This document shows positions 23,530 to 33,871 of a stretch of 62,479 bases of DNA, piece by piece. The notes under the pieces were generated by a model that had not been told where the DNA came from, ran no database searches, and worked only from the letters and a program-made list of their open reading frames with translations. This stretch comes from Hydnum rufescens UP504 (lineage: Eukaryota; Basidiomycota; Agaricomycetes; Cantharellales; Hydnaceae). The stretch spans positions 63,777-126,255 of the forward strand of contig MU129051.1 in NCBI GenBank assembly GCA_014904985.1, in the 5' to 3' direction. The first letter of the stretch is position 1. The number at the start of each line of letters is the position of its first letter. The translations under genes and the position numbers were made by a program.

Positions 23530-24190
23530 GATCTGATATTACCTAGTGTTCTTTCTTGTCATTCATAATTGGGTGCTGGCTTCCTGCCTTGCATCTGCCT
23601 TGATAATATCTGAGAGCTAATTGAAAAAAAGGGGGGGGGGGCATTGAATAATCAGCCAAGGACAGCAATAGCAAAACCAGATAGAAGGGAGAAGGAATTC
23701 AGGAGGTTGAATGGTTCAGAAATGCATCAACCACTAATAACACAGCCTCAAAAAAAAAGGCAGGCAAGGCACACCTTTTCAGCTATCCCATAAATCATCT
23801 CTCAAGGATGAGCAGCAATTTGCTATATGAACTGACAAAGTGTTGAATAGAATTAAAATTAAATGCAAGTGCACATCATTAGGATGAAAAACAAAAGAAA
23901 ACAAAAAGCAGAAGTGTAATAACACGGCTCTCGACTTCAAGAAGCTGTGGTATTCATCATCGTTAGATGAGGTGGATTTGATGGATCTGTGAATAGAAGA
24001 GAAAGGATAATCCAGCCGTTCTAAGCACTGGCTTTGAACAGGAGGGCCATGAATGAAGCTAAGCACTGGCTTCACTTTGGGCATGGGAGAAATGTGAGGA
24101 GAGGAGAGGATGGGGAAGGGGGAAGTGGTAGTAACTGGCCAAAGGGCTCAGTTACTATCTAAGGATGAAGTGGTGGGTTAGCTAACTGAC
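23530..24190. other. AT-rich intergenic region with homopolymer runs
   Basis: CpG-poor DNA with a run of about 11 G near 23630, an A-run near 23750, and purine-rich stretches (GGAGAGGAGAGGATGGGG near 24100). A minus-strand frame of 101 codons (23779-24084) has no recognisable motif. It separates the NLR neighbourhood from the retrotransposon. Confidence 0.35.
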
Positions 24191-24199
24191 TGGAAGTGG

Positions 24200-24494
24200 G
24201 CACTTACCTAGTAGAGTTGCACTCATATGTGACTCTCCTGTATCCATCTCTGCCCTGTGCTCTATGGTGACGGATCATGTGCCTTAGTATGGTCAGATCA
24301 TCATGTGACTTGGTTGTGGGGTAGTGGCATGGCAGTGTTAGTTTCATGGGTCTCACAAGAGTGAAGAGGTCCAGGCAAGAAGATAATTTGATTCTGGCGT
24401 GACCGGGACTTAGAATCCTCACAGCCATGCTATTATGTAAGATACAATATGAGATGGACTACTATGTACATACATAGTATGGCCCTATATTACA
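24200..24494 (-). repeat. 3' LTR of the chromovirus (far end uncertain)
   Basis: On the minus strand a purine-rich tract is followed at 24494 by TGTAATATAG, the usual TG start of an LTR. A hairpin (TACTATGTATGTACATAGTA) lies just inside. The solo LTR at 28185-28792 starts with the same ten bases. The CA end was not identified, so the left limit is a guess. Confidence 0.5.
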
Positions 24495-24542
24495 GTGCCC
24501 CCCAGCATGGTGTTAGGAGTCTGAAGGGAGGATGCCCATATC

Positions 24543-27117
24543 CTAAAGATCTAGATTGTCCAGCATGATCTTGTAGTGCTTGAACCATCTGTTCCACCGA
24601 AATTGTTCACCAGCATATGTGCCATGAGCAGTAAGGGAAGTGGGGTTGACTCCCAGGGTAGTTTGAGCAAGCCATTCAAGCGTTGTTCGGTGGGGGCCCC
24701 CATAAGGTATCTGGACATTGAACTTGACTGGGTCCTGATAGGATAGGTGCCTTCTAAGCAGGGCATCCAATTTTAGCGTGGCTTTGAGCAGTTCCCTTGC
24801 ATTGAAGGCAGGGAGTCGGCCTAGGTACTCAATTTGCCTGGCCAGGAATGTCAGGAGCTCCTGAGGAGTGAGCAGATACCTGGACATTAAACTTTGAGAC
24901 AACCCCTGAACCCAGACCTTTGGGATGGAATAGTGTAGCCAGGTTGACAGACTTGAAGCTTGTGTCTGGGGGTCGTGAGGGGCTGCCTTTTATCAGGATG
25001 GGCTGGGGAGGTGGGCAGAGCTCCAGCCTTTGGCAGATTCTCGTGGATAGCACTTTGAGTACTTGCTTTGAGACTTCGGGGCCCCATGGGCAATAGAGGC
25101 TTTCATCATATTGTTGGGCATGTGCTGATGGCTCAGACAGATAGAACTTGGTGGCTAGTTTCTGGCTTTCCAATGCTCTATGCATGCGGTCCCTTTCTGT
25201 GAAGACAAGGGTGAGAAGGGGCTCCTGATAGAGCCATTGCTTAACCCCTGATCCATATTGTTCAAGGAGTTCCTCCTCCAAGCATTCCTCTGACTTAAGG
25301 TACATGAATGGGTAGAACTCCACTGGGAATTGGTCCATTCACGTATCTAGTGGTCCCCAGACCTCATCAGGGTCCTCTGGCTGAGAAGATTTGGTCGCTG
25401 TCCCTGGAGCTTCCTGGGTCAAGGGACTGACATCCTCAGGTAGGGTGAAGTCAGAGGTGTGAAGCTGCTCATCATCCTTGTAGGGTGTGAGTTCCTCTTT
25501 GGGGTAAGTAGCAATGTTCGCACAAGGCCTAACGTGATGCTCTTGTGGCGATTCAGAGCATGGTTGTCGCAGGGACCCCGTGGCTGCAGCAATGTACGGA
25601 TCATAGTCCTCCATGTGCATGAGTAGCACCAGGGGGGTGCCATGAGATTGCAGGGTGGGGTCGATTAATTGCGCTGCCAGCTTGTACTGAAACTGCAGCT
25701 TGGGTGGCAATTCAGGCTGGTGTCATTCAAATCCTCTACATTTGACCCATTCCTGGCATAAGGGGTAGTTTTGAAATAGGAATGAGGGAGGAGGGGTAGC
25801 CTCTTTGTGATCAGCCCATTTAGTCAAAGGTAATGTTTCCGTGCTGAGGCATTCCTGCAGTTTGTTCAGGATTGGTAAGTACCCTCCTTCATGGGTGTGT
25901 GATAGCCAGCACATGAGGCCTTCCAGATAGTTCTCCTTGGGGGGACCTTGAGGTGTGTGAAAATAGGATGGGTGGTGATGATAATATGGGCCTGTCATCC
26001 TTGTTTCTCATGGATGCTCCTTCTCCATCACCCATATCTCTTCCGGTGGATTCACAAGTCATTGTCACCCTAGGTCTGTCAGATGTTTCTCAAAGGACTC
26101 ATGGATCAGTTTTTGTGCATAGGTGTCCCATAAATCCTGATGGGGGTGCTTGGTCTTGACCTCTTTCTCGGCATCTGTCCATAGGGGCAAGTACTGTGTA
26201 GTACCATGGGGGTAGAGCTCCAGACCAGGTGTTTTGTTTTCTATGGCCATCGACCATACAGGAGCCCCCAATTTGGCGAGTCCTCTGCCAATGAGAACGG
26301 AGCAATGGTTGTGGCTGGAGATGATTAGGCCTGTGAGGCAGGTGGTAGTTCTGAAGCATGGGGGGCCTGAATCGCTCCCTGAAGCAGAGCAGGTAGAGAA
26401 TAACTCAGAAAGCAAGGGTCATGAATCCTGTAGTGTCAAGTACGCGCCTTCTGAGCTCCTGCGCAACATGCACTGCTTTCCATGCTGGGGTGGGGGTCGT
26501 TCCTTGTTGGAGCAGGTACTGCCAGGATGACCTGAAGTGCCAGTCCTGATCATAACTGGATGGCAAAATAATGTGAAAGCAGGCTGTCACCTGGTCTATG
26601 CGCCTTATGCATCGTAGCATTGTCTCTCTGGCTGCACAAACTTCCTGGAGGAATTTTAGGGAGAGGGAACATAGGTTGGGATTCAGGCCCTGCGACTGTA
26701 GAAGATGGACACATGGGTCAAAAGTAAACTGTGGGACATCAAGGGGAATGAACACTCGATGCAGTGGGAAGGTGTAAATATTCAGGAGTAACTGGGTTCG
26801 ATATGTCCATTTGAATTTCCCTAGTCATCCCCACTCATCTAGGTGCTCCCAGCGGTAGCCATAGGGATCACTTGCAAATGGGGCAACCCTTGCACATGGG
26901 GGTAGGGCCCAGCAAGGTTCAAAGTGTTGAGGCAGTATACGAAGAAGTGGGCACACTGTTGGGTTGAGAGATATTCAGCTGGACAGCATTCTGGGTTGTC
27001 CCCCTCATCCCTGTACTGGGCATAGTGGAGGTCCATGGGATCTGTATTACCCCCAGGCATCGCATAGTGGTGTCCATGCCTGATACCCCTATGTTTGCGA
27101 GCTCCTGGTTGCTGCAT
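24543..27117 (-). pseudogene. Extra coding region between chromodomain and 3' LTR, unknown function
   Basis: Seven minus-strand frames of 90-170 codons follow one another with little overlap from 27117 to 24543 (starts near 27117, 26755, 26415, 25998, 25710, 25338 and 24902). This looks like one long ORF of about 850 codons broken by point stops and shifts. Recognisable stretches include SLKFLQEVCAARETMLRCIRR, VLIGRGLAKLGAPVWSM and QDLWDTYAQKLIHESFEKHL. I find no envelope-type signal peptide or membrane segment. Standard chromoviruses end shortly after the chromodomain, so this 2.6-kb region is unusual. It could be a third retroelement gene or a captured host gene. Confidence 0.5.
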
Positions 27118-27187
27118 GAGGCACTACCAGAAAGATGGGATGGGGCTGCGAGGAGGTTGAGGTTGAGGTTGAGGTTGAGAGGCTCCA

Positions 27188-27574
27188 CTATGGCCTTGTG
27201 GGGTCCTCGTTTTTGCCACCACATTCTTCCAGGGTTTTGTGGTATTCCCTGAGGTGTGAGAAGGCATTCCGCAGACCTGTCTTGGGCTTGAACGTGTCGT
27301 GCTCAGGCCCATACCCCTTCCACCTCACTAGGTACTCTCTCCTTCTCCTTGATCGATTGTAGTGATGCCCTATGATCTTCTCTACCTTGTATTCTTCCTC
27401 TTTTTCCAGTTCCCTTAGCTCTGGTAGTTTAGCCCGTTCATTGTCTTGCTCATTGTGATGGTATTTTACCAGATGTTGTATATTTATGATAGGATGCATC
27501 TTATATTCAGGGGTATATTCACATGGTAGACTATGGGGTTTATCTTTTCCGAAATCTGGAAAGGACCTATGCAT
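27188..27574 (-). CDS. Integrase C-terminus with chromodomain
   Basis: A 128-codon frame. The first part has the usual post-integrase segment (MHPIINIQHLVKYH). A canonical chromodomain follows: YKVEKIIGHHYNRSRRRR, then EYLVRWKGYGPEHDTFKP. In chromoviruses this domain binds modified histones and steers integration into heterochromatin. The three aromatic-cage positions fall at Y (YKVEKI), W (VRWKGY) and F (DTFKP); the usual third residue is W or Y, so F is a mild departure. A (GTTGAG)n-like hexanucleotide run near 27152-27180 lies just downstream. Confidence 0.85.
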   Translation of the reverse strand: MHRSFPDFGKDKPHSLPCEYTPEYKMHPIINIQHLVKYHHNEQDNERAKLPELRELEKEEEYKVEKIIGHHYNRSRRRREYLVRWKGYGPEHDTFKPKTGLRNAFSHLREYHKTLEECGGKNEDPTRP

Positions 27575-27579
27575 CGTTG

Positions 27580-28184
27580 CACCAGCTTCCTCCCTGTGCC
27601 TTGTATGTCGACCAGCTCAAGAGAGTGAGGGTTCACTAGAACCTTGTCCCCTTCCTCAAATTCTTTGTCTCATCTTCGTGAATTGTAGGCTTTTGCCTGC
27701 CTGGCCTGAGCTCTTGCTAGGGTGTCCTGGGCTAGCAAACAGTGGGCTTCCAGCTCACCTACAAATGAGGATGCTGCTGCATTGTCTAGCTCAATCCATC
27801 TGACACCCCTTCCCACTGGGTCCATCGCAGTTGCCCCAGTCTTTGGGGAGTATCCATGCAAAAGGAAAAAGGGGGAGTAGCCTGTAGAAGAATGGGGTAT
27901 CAAGTTGTGGGCCATCACAAGTGTTCTTAGCCACTGGGCCCAAGAACTGCAATTCCCAGCTGTGTAAGCTCATAATGCAACTTTGAGCATGTTGTTGGCC
28001 TTCTCCGTTTGTCCATCTGTCTGTGGGTGGTGTGACATTGACAGAAGTAGACCCAGTTCCAGATGTTTGGCAACTGATGCCCAGAAGGATCAAGACCATC
28101 TGGTGTCTTGATCCATGATCATCTGTTTTGGGAGACCGTACTTCAGGATGACATGCTGGACAAACATCTTAGCGAAGCCATCTT
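27580..28184 (-). pseudogene. Integrase core, C-terminal portion (chromovirus)
   Basis: The minus strand reads FAKMFVQHVILKYGLPKQ at the edge of the solo LTR, then MIMDQDTRWS, and after a frame change MMAHNLIPHSSTGYSPFFLLHG and ELEAHCLLAQDTLARAQ. This is the distal half of an rve-type integrase, including the region with the catalytic Asp and Glu. At least two frame changes (near 27950 and 28090) make it non-functional as read. Confidence 0.7.
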
Positions 28185-28792
28185 TGTAATATAGTGATTA
28201 AATGCTATTGCACACGCTCCTGCGAAGTGCCCTTAACCTCCTTCCTAATCTAGTTGCTGATGTAATAGTGTAGTCACAAGGATTGTAGCCGCGGGCCTAG
28301 CCATAAATAAGATTATCTTTTGCCCGGACTTCTACGTGATGCGTGAAACTGTGACCTTCCCTCTACCAGTCTAGCCCTGCGTCTTAGTGACGCAGCTACG
28401 ATACTAACATACGAACAGGTACAGCTATGGCCACTCCACGAGCCCACTGTATATGAAGGATTTGGGGTACGAGTCGCATACGAGCGCGACTCATGCGGTA
28501 AGTTCGTCCCCTTAGCCTCTATCCGCTAACACCCCCTCTCTACCTTCTAGACAGCTGTTGTGCCCCTTGGCCAACAGCTGCCACTTCATCCTCCCATTCC
28601 CTTATCCCTTTCCCTCGCTTCTCCCGTGCTCGAGGCAGAGCTAGTGCCTAGCCTCGCATGCAGTCTCCCCATTTGAAGTGAGTGCTTAGAACTGCAGGAT
28701 TCCCTTTCCCTTTCAGTTCACAGGCAAGTCGACTCTGTCTCGTCCAACGATGACTCTCGCATATATTCGAAGTTGGATAGTGTGATATTACA
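28185..28792. mobile_element. Solo LTR, 608 bp, 5-bp target duplication ATCTT
   Basis: It begins TGTAATATAGTG, ends GATATTACA (TG..CA), and is flanked on both sides by ATCTT (28180-28184 and 28793-28797). It interrupts the integrase reading frame of the surrounding chromovirus. Unlike its surroundings it is rich in CpG (ACGAGTCGCATACGAGCG near 28470), so it is much younger. No coding region. It probably arose by recombination between two LTRs of a full element. Confidence 0.9.
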
Positions 28793-29118
28793 ATCTTGCT
28801 TCAAGCTTGAAGTGGTGGGGATGTATTGGACAAATTTGGTAAGCTTGTCCACTATCACCAGTACTGTGTCATACCCTCCCAACTTTGGGAGGCCCGTGAT
28901 GAGATCTAAGGTCATGACTTCAAACAGAAGTAGTGGGATAGCATGGGGGTGAAGCTTTCCCATTGGTCCCCATTTGTCAGATTTGATTTTCTGACAGATG
29001 TTGCATGTTTTGGTGTAGTCAACCACATCTGTCCACATCCTGGGCCAGTAGAACCATGTGGCAAGCTTGTGGAAGAGCCTGGAGGATCCTGCGTGTGCAG
29101 TTTCCCAAGGTGACTTGT
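28793..29118 (-). pseudogene. Integrase zinc-binding region and start of catalytic core
   Basis: It reads HAGSSRLFHKLATWFYWPRMW, then CNICQKIKSD (the Cys pair of the HHCC zinc finger), then MTLDLITGLPKLGGYDTVLVIVDKLTKF (first catalytic Asp of the core). The frame runs into the solo LTR at 28792. The upstream half of the zinc finger lies beyond the 4.75-kb insertion. Confidence 0.8.
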
Positions 29119-29499
29119 CAGCCCTAGCTGTAGTATAGATATATCAAACATGGTATCATACCAGTGTTAATTAATATATGAAACCTGCTAACTACCACAA
29201 TGGTAACTTACTGGGCCTATATCTCAGGATGTATCAGTACTGCAGTACCAGCCAAATAGGCTGCATTGCCATTTCATTGCTTGTCACTGCCCATTTAAAT
29301 ATTATTACTATATTGGTAATTCCCATATTAGGATTTATTTATTATATTATCTAATATTCATTATTTACATTCAATATTTATATTTAATCCCAAAAATACT
29401 ACATTAGCTGCATTCAAAAGAGGCCACATATTGACTCACCCTATTATGAATGAACCATAATGCCTTGCCCAGGTATCATGAGGTATGGGTTTCAATCAT

Positions 29500-29660
29500 G
29501 TGGGTGGGTGTTGATTGTGTGGGTACAGGATTTGATCGTGCGGGTATGGGGTTTCATCATGTGGGTACAGAGTTTTGTCATGTGGGTATGGGGTTTTGTT
29601 GCATGGGTATGGGGTTTCATCGCATGGGTATGGGGTTTCATCACACAGGTACAGGTTTTG
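29500..29660 (+). repeat. 24-bp minisatellite (GTGGGTATGGGGTTTCATC-type)
   Basis: About six or seven imperfect copies of a 24-bp unit resembling CATGTGGGTATGGGGTTTTG. G-rich on the plus strand. The unit is a multiple of three, so frames stay open through it, but no protein is implied. Confidence 0.75.
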
Positions 29661-29702
29661 TTCAAGTGGGATGCCCTGACCTTCCGTGCTGGTAGAGATA
29701 AT

Positions 29703-30660
29703 CTAGAGTAATAAGTGATATGTTAGTTAGAAAGAAAGAAGAGCCAGCACCAAAAGAGCAGCCTTTGCTGCTCTTTTGGTGCTGGTGGACCAAGACTAAT
29801 TGACAACTCACCTGAGATTACCACACCCACTGCCACAGGTGTGGTAACGTTGCGTAGGGCTGGATCCTCGGAATTTTCGGCAGCTGCACACGTAGGTACT
29901 ACATGGGGGGCTTCATCTGTACTCTCGTCAGGCAGATTTTGGCACAGGGGGGACCTAGAATAACAACTCATACGTTATGTTAGTAAAATCAAAGAGAAGC
30001 AGCACCAAAAGAGCAGCTGGTGCTGCTCTTTTGGTGCCACTGCAAGGAGAAACTCACTAGATGGTACCACACACCCGCTCTGGCAGGTGTGTGGTACTGT
30101 ATTTCACCTGTCATTGCATACAGTTGAGGGCAGGCTCTGATTGGGTCTTGAGTGGCTGCACGCATCCATAGTTCATCCTGGGTCTCACCCATGTTCTTGT
30201 CAGATGGGGTTTTGCGCAAGGAGGGACCTACAATAATAAATAACATGTTAGTAAAAAAAAATAAAAGAAAGGTAGCACCAAAAGAGCAGCTGGTGCTGCT
30301 CTTTTGGTGCTGTTGTACAGGTTGGGAGGAGAAACTCACCAGATAGTACCACACACCTGCCACAGTAGGTGTGTGGTACTGTATTCTGCCCATCATCGCA
30401 TGGGTTTGGGGGCTGTGTATGTATGGTCTTGTGTGGATTTCAGCCCTCGTTAATTTTCAGGTGGCCATCATGGGTTTTGTATCATTGTTGTTTGGGTCGG
30501 GGGTGGGGGCCTTAAACCTAGAATGGGGTAGTATTGTATGTTAGTGAGAATGTTAAAGGACTGCAAAAAGGGCAGCTTTCACTGCCCTTTTTGCATGGCT
30601 GTATCTAGTATGATGGAGCTCACCTGTATAGCTACACACCCACAGTAGTGGGGGTGTGGT
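29703..30660 (-). repeat. Left arm of the hairpin/intron-like array (4 units, minus orientation)
   Basis: Read on the minus strand, each unit has a 5' splice-like site (GTGAGT or GTGAGC), hairpin H1 (GCACCAAAAGAGCAGC, loop, complement), a TACTAAC-type branch sequence and a TCTAG or TGTAG acceptor. Intron-like segments are 29703-29811, 29955-30057, 30228-30339 and 30518-30623 (103-112 bp). Just upstream of each donor lies a second hairpin H2 (ACCACACACC.. GGTGTGTGGT). The most distal unit has a changed but still paired H1 (GCAAAAAGGGCAG against CTGCCCTTTTTGC). No continuous protein is encoded. Confidence 0.8.
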
Positions 30661-30739
30661 CCTGTTCTAGTTTCATGGGATCCTGGTCACGTCCTATATA
30701 CGAATGATGTAGCTTAGGTAAGCCTCAAAACAAACCACT

Positions 30740-31380
30740 CAATGCCGGCACTTTCCAGGCCTGAAAGAGCACCCAATTACAGGCAGCACAAACCTCTATA
30801 TGATAGATAATAGATAGCGAGATAGAAAACAAATAAAAAAGACTAAATACTAAATATTTTTCTAATACAAGTGAGGAAAAGAGTGATAGTCAGTTGAATT
30901 GCACTAAGGCACCATGTGCAAGGCAGAATTGGGTGACTTCCATGATTATAATTGGCCCAAATTGGAGTATTTTGGTGGAATGTATGTATATTACATGGGC
31001 GATGAAACCAATTGGATGATCAGGCCAATTTTCAATTTGTTGCACCTTGAATTTCCTATTTAGGGAATTGAAAGTGTGAGAAATTGAAAAATCACCCGGA
31101 CATCCATTGTTTTTTATCAACCATGTGCTACACATACATGCCACCAACATATTCAAATATGGGCCAATTCTGATGCAGGGAAGTCCCCCAATCTGCTTTG
31201 CATTGTTGCTATATAGTGTCTTGGTGAAATATGACTCACTATCCCTCCTTTCCTCAATTTTATTAGAAAAATATTTATTATTTAGTATTATTCTATGCAT
31301 AGGTATCAATTATCTATTTATATGAAGCATGTATTGCCTGTACTTGGGCGCTTTTTCAAGATTGGCTATTGCTGGTGTTG
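30740..31380. repeat. Centre of the inverted array
   Basis: The two arms continue as an imperfect inverted repeat into this centre. TAAATATTTTTCTAATACAA with GTGAGGAAAAGAGTGATAGT (30849-30890) matches the complement of 31231-31285, and CCCAATTACAGGCA near 30771 matches the complement of TGCCTGTACTTGGG near 31336. The spacer of about 340 bp is AT-rich. It could be a bidirectional promoter or simply the fold-back point where the second arm arose. Confidence 0.65.
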
Positions 31381-31424
31381 AGTGATGTCTTCAGATCTCA
31401 ACACGGATGACCAAGAACAGGAAC

Positions 31425-33163
31425 CACACACCCGCTGCAGTGGCAGCAGGTGTGTGGTGGTATTAGGTGAGTTTTTGAGTAGTACAGTGCCAAAGAGCAG
31501 CACTAGCTGCTCTTTTGGTGCTGCTTGTGTTTTTTGTTTTTACTAATGTAGGTACTTTCTCCCTGCATGAAACCCCCTTGAAGCCAACACAGACAAGGTC
31601 CGAGGTGAGATACTGACATATGCAGCCACCCGGAAGCCCAGCCCCCGAATGCTTGCACCCACCGCAGCCACCAATTAAATACGATACCACACACCTGCTG
31701 GAGCAGGTGTGTGGTATACTAAGTAAGTCTTTCTTTATGGGGTAGTATGGTGCCAAAAGAGTTGCAGCAGCAGCTCTTTTGGTGCCACCTGCATCCCTTT
31801 TTTTCTTTACTAATCTATTCATTACTCTAGGTGCCTTTTTCCACTTCGAAACCCCACCCAAGGCAGCAGAGATGAAGGCCAGGGCAAAACACGGACATAT
31901 GCAGGCACCCGAAAGCCCAGCCCCTGAACACCCATGATGACCACCACAATGAATTAAATACAATACCACACACCTGCTGCAGTGGGTGTGTAGGTGAGTT
32001 TTCCATTACTACAATGCCAAAAGAGCAGCACCAGCTGCTCTTTTGGCATTCCCTGGATTCTTTTTTTATTATTAACATGTTTATTATTCTAGATTCTTTC
32101 TTCCACTGTGAAACCCAACAAGACCCAGAGCGAAATATGGGCACCCGTGCAGCCACCCAAGACCCTGACCCTCAAGTATCTGCAACCCACATGACAACCA
32201 ATCGAATATGGTGCCACACACCTGCTTTGGTGGGTGTGTGGTAGTATCAGGTACATCTAATCCCACTGGTGCCAAAAGAGCAGCAAAAGCTGCTCTTTTG
32301 GCACCCCTCTGTTTTCTTTTTTTTTTACTGATGTATTATTCTTCGTTATTCTAGGTGCCTTCCCTATGCGAAAACCTGCCCAATGAGGACACAGATGAGC
32401 CCCCAGCATGAAACTCGATGCGCAGCTGCCCAAGCCCTGAGTACCTGGCCCCCAAACACAATGATTGACAAAATCTCATACCACACCCACTGCGGTGGGT
32501 GACCTTGTAAGTTTCTCATTATAACATGTGCAACCATGCCAGAAGAGCAGCAGTTGCTGCTCTTCTGGCCTGCTTCTGTTTTTTTATTCACTAACATATT
32601 ATTGGTCATTGTAGATCACCCCCCTGCATGAAGGCCAGCCCGACAACAGCACGAAAACCCCCACACGAGATATGGATGCATAGCCACCAAAGGCTGCAAC
32701 CGATGTGACAATGGGCAAAGCATGGTACCACACCCACTGTGGCAGGTGTGGTAGTACACAGTAAGTTTTTAATTACAGTGTGTACAACAGTGCCAAAAGA
32801 GCAGCAGAAGCTGCTCTTTTGGCGCTGCCTCTGGCTTTTTTTTTTACTGACACACTATTCATTATTCTAGACTCTCCCCACATGAAAACCCATCTGATGA
32901 GAACACAGAGAGGCCCTCAAACTGAAATATGAATGCACAGCCGCCAAAGACATGCGCAAGGGCCCCACCCCCAAATGCCTGCAATGTGCGCAATGTTGGA
33001 TGAAAGACAGCATCACACCACACACCCGTTGTGGTGGGTGTGTGGTAATATCTTGTAAGTGTTCAATTATAGTACATATACCAGTGCCAAAAGAGCAGCA
33101 GAAGCTGCTCTTTTGGTGCTGCCTCTGGTCTTTTTTTTACTAACCCACTATTCATTATTCTAG
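31425..33163 (+). repeat. Right arm of the hairpin/intron-like array (7 units, plus orientation)
   Basis: Intron-like segments: 31467-31551, 31723-31830, 31994-32092, 32251-32354, 32507-32614, 32761-32870 and 33055-33163 (85-110 bp). Each has GTAAGT, GTGAGT or GTACAT, then H1 hairpin, then TACTAAC/TACTGAC/TACTAAT, then TTCTAG or similar. Exon-like segments between them are 171, 163, 158, 152, 146 and 184 bp and end in H2. These lengths are not multiples of three, so a repeated protein is unlikely. H1 shows paired changes: ATGCC..GGCAT (32012), GGTGCC..GGCACC (32268), GCCAGAAGAGCAG..CTGCTCTTCTGGC (32538). Confidence 0.8.
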
Positions 33164-33636
33164 ACTGTCCCCACACAAAAACCCGCCCGGCAAGAACATG
33201 AAGAGGCCCTCAAAAATACGAATGCACAGCCACTGAAGACCCATGCAAGGGCCACAAGAATGAAGCCTGAAACCTGCATGAGCATGAAGACCTGTACAAG
33301 CCTGGGCTCGTGGACCTGTATGAATACCCACCCGAGGCCCCCCCCAGGCCATATGTAGTAGCAATAATAAATAATAATAATAATAATAATGAAGCCTCCA
33401 TGTACAGTGATTATCCCATAAGCCAGCCCATATCACCTGCTGACCCATTTAGGGACATGCTGGGACCTATCTCAATACCCCCATCCAAATATATCCATAT
33501 ATGGATGCATTTGATCCCACATCAGTTGGTGACTGATGCAGTAACCCCATGTATTACCAATGATATCTGCAGGGATATGGCTGCTGATAGAAATTCTTCA
33601 AGTATATAGAGGAGTTCAAGACCCAAATAGTGTACA

Positions 33637-33716
33637 AGATGAGTTAACCTAGTTGGTTTGAGCACCTGGAGTTCCTCATGTATTGGCACATTGTGGGTTC
33701 AAACCCTGTGAAGTGC
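33637..33716 (+). other. tRNA-like segment (possible tRNA-derived SINE head)
   Basis: It contains an A-box-like TAACCTAGTTGG followed by TTTGAGCACC, as in a tRNA D-arm, and a perfect B-box/T-arm GGGTTCAAACCC 46 bp later. The middle has no convincing anticodon stem and the acceptor ends do not pair well, so it is not a functional tRNA. It sits near the right end of the 4.75-kb element. A SINE head or fossil tRNA is the best guess. Confidence 0.45.
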
Positions 33717-33871
33717 ATAATTCTGGGTTTGATTTTTGAAACCTTGTGCATGGGCTCCTGATATATCAGCCATGGCAAGTTACCTATGGTCACTACCAGG
33801 CTTGATATATTAATTAGACATGGTACCATACCATGTTTGATATATCAGCACTACAGCTAGCAGTGGACTTG

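Larger units (their letters stand above)
29119..33864. mobile_element. 4746-bp TIR element carrying a giant inverted array of hairpin units
   Basis: The ends are imperfect inverted repeats of about 75-100 bp. They start CAGCCCTAGCTGTAGT on the left and CACTGCTAGCTGTAGT on the right, then share ATATATCAAACATGGTAT and a TTAATTAATATAT block. GACTTGT is duplicated at 29112-29118 and 33865-33871, a 7-8 bp target duplication, and it splits the integrase reading frame exactly. The CA(G) end and 8-bp-class duplication fit hAT or KDZ mobilisation. No transposase is encoded. The interior is a minisatellite (29500-29660), two divergent arms of intron-like hairpin units around a 340-bp centre, an AAT-rich tract and a tRNA-like segment. 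Confidence 0.85.

Noticed and set aside
29989..30396. 135-codon minus-strand frame in the left hairpin arm
   Set aside because: It reads through two intron-like segments including splice and branch motifs; spacer lengths elsewhere in the array are not in phase.
33637..33716. Functional tRNA gene
   Set aside because: Acceptor and anticodon stems do not pair and no anticodon loop could be placed; only the A and B boxes are good.
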